The notes under the pieces are model-generated. The model was given only the letters and a program-made list of their open reading frames with translations, did not search any database and had not been told where the DNA came from. From G039029935 sp039029935 (GTDB lineage Bacteria; Chloroflexota; Anaerolineae; Caldilineales; Caldilineaceae), in contig JBCCFC010000335.1 of the NCBI GenBank assembly GCA_039029935.1, positions 1 through 11,007 of the forward strand: a stretch of 11,007 nucleotides of DNA, given 5' to 3'. The position numbers and the translations under genes are program-made. Shown here piece after piece: positions 6,801 through 11,007 of the stretch; the first letter of the stretch is position 1, and every line of letters begins with the position of its first letter.

Positions 6801-6917
6801 GTCAATACAGCAGTTTTGCGCTCATTCGATTTGCTCCGGCCCGGCGATGAACTGGTCATTCCCAGCGCAGAGTGGGAACAGGCCAATCGGCAGGCATATA
6901 TTGTAAATCAAAGGTAG
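3804..6917 (+). CDS. Bifunctional class A penicillin-binding protein with two C-terminal LysM domains
   Basis: Peptidoglycan synthase, 1037 residues: polymerises lipid II and cross-links stem peptides outside the cytoplasmic membrane. Two Arg then a hydrophobic stretch (8-21) form the anchor or signal, followed by an acidic linker (44-71). The GT51 transglycosylase spans about 160-330: catalytic Glu200 in ATEDASF, GASTITMQLARN (231-242), then RKALEYYLSLDL and ELLEMYLNLVYFG (257-288). The transpeptidase spans about 400-730: STVK with nucleophile Ser480, SYN (540-542), KTGT (670-673). A four-Cys segment follows (C759, C765, C812, C913), then LysM domains at about 917-963 and 973-1020 that should bind glycan. 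The first start after the upstream in-frame TAG is ATG 3804; there is no Shine-Dalgarno sequence and a hairpin precedes it. It is larger than typical PBP1a/PonA proteins because of the C-terminal additions. It heads an operon with its inactive paralogue one base downstream. Confidence 0.95.
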   Translation: MHTTINIRRFLLLLILIFILFRINSVQIGIAHTLSQESSIAIQREEQQGEPQTTPNAALEEEVEDETEETTDSLNIQEYTDRKSTQKANIIDDLPVFNVLSRVLSLLGMEENEVAGLAEYQTRYDDEFDINVRVGDTPYAIAEAYMREYQPGPLPRIFQTTVVYDRNGIQIAEMIDEGRRVWVPLSQISPYLREAIIATEDASFYTNSGVDVVRVFGALRQNITADDIESGASTITMQLARNLFLGLDERYEQSFERKALEYYLSLDLTKLYTKDELLEMYLNLVYFGEGAYGAEAAAQTYFGKSAIELTPTEATLLAGLPQQPSNLNLYTNWADARERQLVVLALMVRHDRLTQAEADAIFAPEPRLNPLRNRIPKPNIAPHFVQYLAEYLRDNGYGEIGRAGLTVHSTLDMRMQTLAQKIVSEQVVTLGPYYNLNNGALLSMQVGTGDILAMVGSANFNDATIAGQFNTTIGLRQPGSTVKPILYAALFDRNFISPATILWDTPVSYADSTGVSTYKPVNYDERFHGLVTARSALANSYNVPMVKLFSGLGFDGMYETAQAMGLHSLEYAPETYGLSLALGGAEVRMIDMVTAYHTIANHGRYLPPSPILRLEHHGLGDITPEPAASIAAISPDAAFLVTDIMSDRVARRPIFGQARSLTLDRPAAVKTGTTNDIRDNWTIGFTRYMVTGVWTGNTDNSPMQEASGVTGAAPTWKAFMQGVLDDTNLLRTIDAPLSTASDEEWIFAPPDTVQQIDVCSLKNQCKEGGEYFSKSWLQRMGEAGPLGDSTIEAPLRYALRTLNGNVYGGVYCTPANEEEQETFAPRMTKLPDVVGQIMAWQQFLEERPVDAPPPIGYEDVIRPNIGSRVGRQDRTIRLPQYTRFVYISEYERDRFKNLAWSIARGVPINLGACDYLPYYTVQRGDTWRFVAYRFGIEENYLRAANPQAGTVLDPSEQLLVPTGVPIVVTPDSPIYTVQEGDVWLTIAEKFNVPLSALKAVNTAVLRSFDLLRPGDELVIPSAEWEQANRQAYIVNQR

Positions 6918-6918
6918 C

Positions 6919-9900
6919 ATGTTTATGCATCTTGTCAAAATAAAATCGTGGATTGTTTGGGGCTGCATCATGTTGCTTACCCTAGTGAGTTGTGCTGCCC
7001 CCGAACACCCGCGTGTACCAGATTCATCCATAGAATCATCCACAACAGCGAATTCTACGGTTTCACAGTCTGTCGATGCGCCTAGAATCTTCCAAGCCTA
7101 TCCCGATGGGCCGATTTCACAGCCTCCGCAAACAACCTATCTCTATGATCGACATGGCGAGTTCATCGCTGAATTATTCGAGAGTGAGCGACACTTGTGG
7201 GTTGGATTAGACGGTATCTCTCCCCATTTGTATCACGCTGCGCAGGTTGCGCTCAAACAGGCCAACCCAGATATCCCCAATGAGGCAGATCGCGTCGCCG
7301 CAGCGTTGATGATTCTGCTAACAGTAGGAACCGACAGCTATACCATCACCCCCATGAGTCCGCAAGTTGAGCAATTTTCAATCAATCTACAGGGCGAGCA
7401 ATTATCCATTGCGGACTTACATGCGCTTTACTCAACCCAAGAACTATGGGCACTCTATCTCAATTTGTTGCGCTATGGGGACTATGCCTATGGACCAGAG
7501 ATGACCGCACAGGTTTATTTTGATAGTTCAGCCGCAGACCTATCGTTGGCCGAATCAACCTATCTAACGGCGTTGATTATGGGGCGCGAACGGCTCGATC
7601 CCTTTCTTCACTTTGATCGTGCCAAAGATCGACAACAACTTCTGCTCCAAGACATGCAGCAGGAGAATTTGATACAAAATGAGGCATTGCTAGAGGCAAG
7701 TAGACCCTATACGCCGATTGTGCTTGATCAACCACTTGATCCCGTCATGACCATCCCGCATCTGCTGCATGATTTTGTATCCTATGTCCTTTCTGATCTC
7801 AATACACAAATTCTTCAACAGGAAAATTTGCTCAATGACACCCACTATCAGAAAGACGCGGCGCAGTCAGGATGGCATATCGTCACAACCATCGACATGA
7901 ATATCCAACGTTTGGCAGCAGAAAGCACAACAGATATTTTTGCACCTCTCTTTGCACAACGACAGACACGCGAAGGTGCTTTGGTGGTCCTCAAACCATC
8001 CTCGACAACAGAAACACAATCAACCGAGATATTGGCGATGTTAGGCAACGCCTACGCGACATCCGATGTCCAACGCCCCTATGACGTGATGCGCAATGCA
8101 CCTTCGACGCAAAACACACAGGATGTTGATACAACCAACTATGCACTTGTCCCACGTCAATCGGGAGATGCACTGTTGCCCTTTGTCTATGTTGCGGCCC
8201 TTGAAGAAAATGTCGTCAGCCCTGCATCTGTCCTGTGGGACCTGCCTGCTGCCTATACATCTGAAAGGGGGATCACTTACCAGCCCCTCAGTGTTCAGTC
8301 CCAGCATGAAGGGCCGATGACCGTACGGACTGCGCTTGCCAGTAGAGCCATTATCCCGACCTATCAACTGTTGAGCCACGTTGGCACAGAACGGGTCCAG
8401 CAATTGCTAAATGCCATCGGTCTACCCAATTTGAACTTTGAGCCAGCGCAAAATCGTGACAATTCTGTCGAATTGTCTACATCTACGATGCAAGGTCGAG
8501 TTTCGCTATTGGACTTGACCAATGCCTATGTTGGATTGATTGATCAAGGCCGTTTTGCCCAATCAACGGCGATTTTACGGCTTGAGGACCGTCTAGGCAA
8601 TCCCATAGAACCATTTAATGCCTCTATTCCCGAAGAACTGCAAGCGCATATCACCACGGTTGATAACCAAAAGATCAATCTATCGGAAGAGACGGCCTTT
8701 CTGATAGCGGATATGTTAAGCTTACAGCCAAACGCTGACTTGGCACTATCAGCCGGAAACCCATTGACACCAACCACAACGATTACAAATTCTTTGAGTG
8801 CTTCACTCACAGGGTTGATTGATGCACAGCTAATTGATCCCGCGCTGCTTAATTCAACCGTGGGCAACCTCACCCCAGACTCAACACCAGCAATGTCAAT
8901 TATTGCCAAAGGAACAAGCGCAAATAATCGCGATGCATGGAGCATTGGGTACACCCCCCATTTGGCAATTGGCACATGGACAGGGGAGACCATTGCGATG
9001 AATGCACCTGTCGCCAATCTGTTGGCATCAACGCAAACGCTTACCCTGACAACAGATTTGTGGTATACATTTACAGAACGCTTACACACCCACATCGGTC
9101 AGAATCGGACGTTGACTCTGATCGCCGAAGGGAGTGAAACCGATGACCTAATGAATCCACCCGATACGCTTCACCTGCTCGATGAATGTCCGCCTGCGGG
9201 TACATGTCGCTCTGATGGCAATGAGTATTTTTCTTCGGCATGGATTAACAAGATGGGTGATTCTGGGGTTTTAGGGGATAGTGTCATAGAGATACCCGCA
9301 GGGCGTGTGTATCTGCAAAACAATGATTATCAGCAGGAGATTGGCTACTGTTCGACACATCGGTTGGGGGCTGAACTCAGTGAAAATTCTGCACAATGGA
9401 TGCGCATGGTTTTGCTGATGCCACAGAATATCATGGAGGCAGCACAGTCAAGCCCTGCTGAGGATAGTGTCAACCAACCTGTTGATTTGGCCGCAAGCGA
9501 AAGCATCGCCTCGGAACAAATTCCGTTCCCACCGATCTTCCCAACCGCTCTACGTCAAGAGCAACAGACCACACTCCAGTGGGTGCTGTTGCAATCCTAT
9601 GCGTTCCAGCTAAAAGCCCTGCAACAGCGAGAAGATGCGCTGATGCCCATTTATTTGGGGTCTTGTTTGGATGCCAATGAAGTTGTCAGCGCAGCTCTGC
9701 GGCACTATTTGGCTCTCCAAAATCAAACAGCGCAAACAGAAACAGCCATCCCCGATGACCCCAATCTGATCAGAAGACTGCTCAATTCTGGCACCTTTAA
9801 CCCTGTCGCACAAGGTCAAGCGCCATTGATTCGGTCATGGTTTTTTGAGGAAGATAACCTATACACCAACAATCAGATTTCTGTGCTATCCGATGTACAA

Positions 9901-10788
9901 ATTAAGATTGAGGAACCTGACAAAATTCGTGTCGTTTCGTTACCAAAGAGCATGTCGCCCTATCCATTGCCGCCTGATCCATTCTCTGGCTTACCTATCG
10001 CCAAACATCAGCCCACATTTGGCCTAGAGTCCGACACCGCGTTGGTCGCCAGCCCACCATTGACCAGCACTGAAAATTATGCAGTCGGCATCCCCATCAT
10101 TGGTTCCGCCGCACCCAAGGTTACACCACAGCAGATCGTCGTCACCCCTATACCACCTGTGATAGAGCGCGTTATACCGACAGATACCCTTACAGGTACA
10201 GCTATCAACACCGGTACCGTCGCTTTGAGCGATACGGTTGAGGCAGACACCCCTCTTACCCGTACATTGGTTGTCGCCTCTACAACGCTCATTCGCGTGG
10301 AACCAACACCAACGCCGCCACCACCCACACCGACGCCACAACCCATCGTCTTTTCTGCACCTGTGCCGACACCACTCCCATTGCCCACATTCACACCACC
10401 GCCACCACCACCACCACCACCACCCACACCCACGCCCATGCCTAGCGGAGAGAAAGGCTATACGCTCATCTCCGTCTATGGGCATTCCAACTGTCCCGGC
10501 AACTATGTCACTGGTGCTGTAACTGATGCGCAAAATAATCCATTGGCGGGGGTGCGCTTGGTTTATTCGGACCAATGGGGCAACCGCGCCACCACGATGA
10601 GCAAGAACGGCCCCACTGACTATGGACAATTTGACTTTGGTATTTCATCCGGCTCACCCCACGAAATCTACATTACTATTGTCAATGATACAGGCGTTGA
10701 AATCAGCAATACAGCGGTTATTCAACACCGCCAAGGTGAGAATCCAGATTTGCCCTGCCATCATGTCGTATTTAGACAACAATCCTAG
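6919..10788 (+). CDS. Lipoprotein pseudo-PBP: catalytically dead paralogue of the upstream class A PBP with Pro-rich stalk and C-terminal beta-domain
   Basis: 1289 residues, starting 1 base after the PBP stop with AAAGG (6910-6914) before it. The signal ends in lipobox LVSC (Cys25), so it should be a membrane-anchored lipoprotein. Residues 70-110 align closely with PBP residues 159-194 (QTT, YDR-G, IAE, R-WV, ISP), and homology continues through both domains. However, catalytic ED is replaced by KQ (113-114), the STITMQ motif is gone, PGSTVKP became SGDALLP (415-421), SYN became RAI (476-478) and VKTGT became IAKGT (662-666). No stop or frameshift interrupts 3.9 kb, so this is a maintained pseudoenzyme rather than a decaying gene. 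The four-Cys module is kept (C757, C763, C811, C916); LysM domains are absent. A Thr/Pro linker (1129-1176, ten consecutive Pro) leads to a 110-residue beta-sandwich-like domain (VTGAVTDAQNNPLAGVRL, C1192, C1280). Probable role: structural or regulatory partner of the PBP; not proven. Confidence 0.92.
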   Translation: MFMHLVKIKSWIVWGCIMLLTLVSCAAPEHPRVPDSSIESSTTANSTVSQSVDAPRIFQAYPDGPISQPPQTTYLYDRHGEFIAELFESERHLWVGLDGISPHLYHAAQVALKQANPDIPNEADRVAAALMILLTVGTDSYTITPMSPQVEQFSINLQGEQLSIADLHALYSTQELWALYLNLLRYGDYAYGPEMTAQVYFDSSAADLSLAESTYLTALIMGRERLDPFLHFDRAKDRQQLLLQDMQQENLIQNEALLEASRPYTPIVLDQPLDPVMTIPHLLHDFVSYVLSDLNTQILQQENLLNDTHYQKDAAQSGWHIVTTIDMNIQRLAAESTTDIFAPLFAQRQTREGALVVLKPSSTTETQSTEILAMLGNAYATSDVQRPYDVMRNAPSTQNTQDVDTTNYALVPRQSGDALLPFVYVAALEENVVSPASVLWDLPAAYTSERGITYQPLSVQSQHEGPMTVRTALASRAIIPTYQLLSHVGTERVQQLLNAIGLPNLNFEPAQNRDNSVELSTSTMQGRVSLLDLTNAYVGLIDQGRFAQSTAILRLEDRLGNPIEPFNASIPEELQAHITTVDNQKINLSEETAFLIADMLSLQPNADLALSAGNPLTPTTTITNSLSASLTGLIDAQLIDPALLNSTVGNLTPDSTPAMSIIAKGTSANNRDAWSIGYTPHLAIGTWTGETIAMNAPVANLLASTQTLTLTTDLWYTFTERLHTHIGQNRTLTLIAEGSETDDLMNPPDTLHLLDECPPAGTCRSDGNEYFSSAWINKMGDSGVLGDSVIEIPAGRVYLQNNDYQQEIGYCSTHRLGAELSENSAQWMRMVLLMPQNIMEAAQSSPAEDSVNQPVDLAASESIASEQIPFPPIFPTALRQEQQTTLQWVLLQSYAFQLKALQQREDALMPIYLGSCLDANEVVSAALRHYLALQNQTAQTETAIPDDPNLIRRLLNSGTFNPVAQGQAPLIRSWFFEEDNLYTNNQISVLSDVQIKIEEPDKIRVVSLPKSMSPYPLPPDPFSGLPIAKHQPTFGLESDTALVASPPLTSTENYAVGIPIIGSAAPKVTPQQIVVTPIPPVIERVIPTDTLTGTAINTGTVALSDTVEADTPLTRTLVVASTTLIRVEPTPTPPPPTPTPQPIVFSAPVPTPLPLPTFTPPPPPPPPPPTPTPMPSGEKGYTLISVYGHSNCPGNYVTGAVTDAQNNPLAGVRLVYSDQWGNRATTMSKNGPTDYGQFDFGISSGSPHEIYITIVNDTGVEISNTAVIQHRQGENPDLPCHHVVFRQQS
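10396..10425 (+). repeat. CCA/CCG trinucleotide tract encoding ten prolines
   Basis: Ten consecutive proline codons (mostly CCA, one CCG near the start), within a wider Thr/Pro-coding stretch (10303-10446). It encodes the stiff stalk before the C-terminal domain of the pseudo-PBP. Repeats of identical triplets are prone to in-frame length change. On the minus strand the same DNA gives spurious Gly/Trp-rich open frames. Confidence 0.8.
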
Positions 10789-10929
10789 CGATGTATTGGG
10801 GATGACGATGAGTACAATCATACCCATACATAATCATTCCCGTACACAATCACACCATCGTGGCTATGCCATCCCACGTTCATCCCACGCGTCTCTGCTA
10901 TACTACCCATCAGCCATATCAATTTAATT
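10789..10929. other. Intergenic gap after the PBP operon, no gene seen
   Basis: Contains no convincing frame, RNA or clear terminator. GGGGATGA (10798-10805) can pair with TCATTCCC (10834-10841) including one G-U pair, but the loop is 28 bases and no T-run follows. CATCCCACG occurs twice (10870-10878 and 10881-10889). Confidence 0.5.
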
Positions 10930-10958
10930 TTGACATCCCAAACCATTTTGGATATACT
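10930..10958 (+). promoter_or_regulatory. Near-consensus sigma-70-type promoter with a dyad in its spacer
   Basis: TTGACA (10930-10935), a 17-base spacer, then TATACT (10953-10958): perfect -35, one mismatch in -10, ideal spacing. Transcription would begin near 10965 and leave the window rightwards, so a plus-strand gene should follow. The spacer holds an inverted repeat, ATCC-C-AAA-CCAT-TTT-GGAT (10935-10953), filling the space between the hexamers, a typical position for a repressor or MerR-type activator site. Confidence 0.7.
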
Positions 10959-11007
10959 TCCTCTGCCAAGTTTATTATCGACAAAATAAATATAATTTAA
11001 TATTATA

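Noticed and set aside
10024..10629. Minus-strand Gly/Trp-rich open frames opposite the end of the pseudo-PBP
   Set aside because: Their composition is the antisense of the proline-rich stalk; they are shadows of a well supported gene.
6919..10788. Second PBP-like gene as a decaying pseudogene
   Set aside because: It is a single open frame of 1289 codons with a good lipobox, a ribosome binding site, conserved cysteines and complete extra domains. Loss is confined to catalytic motifs, which fits a pseudoenzyme.
10798..10841. Terminator after the PBP operon
   Set aside because: The 8-bp stem has a 28-base loop and no T-run, so it does not meet the pattern of an intrinsic terminator.
1..11007. 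CRISPR arrays, rRNA, insertion sequences or prophage genes
   Set aside because: No regularly spaced repeats, no rRNA-like sequence, and no transposase, integrase or capsid-like frame is visible on either strand.

Overview
The window looks like chromosomal DNA from a Chloroflexota-type bacterium (filamentous Herpetosiphon/Caldilinea/Anaerolineae-like). This is an inference from protein style: a large MalT-like LuxR regulator, a class A penicillin-binding protein (PBP) with C-terminal LysM domains, and a secreted lipoprotein whose Thr/Pro-rich linker leads to a small C-terminal beta-domain. Nothing in the window fixes the species. Base composition is moderate in the genes and clearly A+T-rich between them.

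Layout: (1) 1-2831, minus strand, a LuxR-family ATP-dependent (LAL/MalT-like) regulator that runs off the left edge inside its DNA-binding domain and has a near-leaderless promoter. (2) 2990-3184, minus strand, a 64-residue excisionase/MerR-type helix-turn-helix protein with a strong ribosome binding site. (3) 3185-3803, about 600 bp without a convincing gene but packed with dyads. The most striking is a 69-bp element with two inverted copies of a 19-nt hairpin that differ by compensating base pairs. The last 120 bp form a leader with two successive hairpins, each followed by T residues, just before the next gene. (4) 3804-6917, plus strand, a bifunctional class A PBP with all catalytic motifs and two LysM domains. 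(5) 6919-10788, plus strand, one base further on, a 1289-residue lipoprotein that is a full-length paralogue of that PBP but has lost every transglycosylase and transpeptidase catalytic motif. (6) 10789-11007, a short gap ending in a near-consensus promoter that fires off the right edge.

How the parts may work together: the active PBP and its dead lipoprotein paralogue are almost certainly co-transcribed and translationally close, so both should sit on the outer face of the cytoplasmic membrane. They share a four-cysteine module after the transpeptidase fold, then diverge: LysM domains in the enzyme, a proline-rich stalk and beta-sandwich-like domain in the pseudoenzyme. The best reading is an enzyme/pseudoenzyme pair in cell-wall synthesis, with the dead partner acting as scaffold, activator or envelope link. 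That role is inference. I regard this pair, together with the structured leader upstream of it, as the candidate undescribed system in this window.
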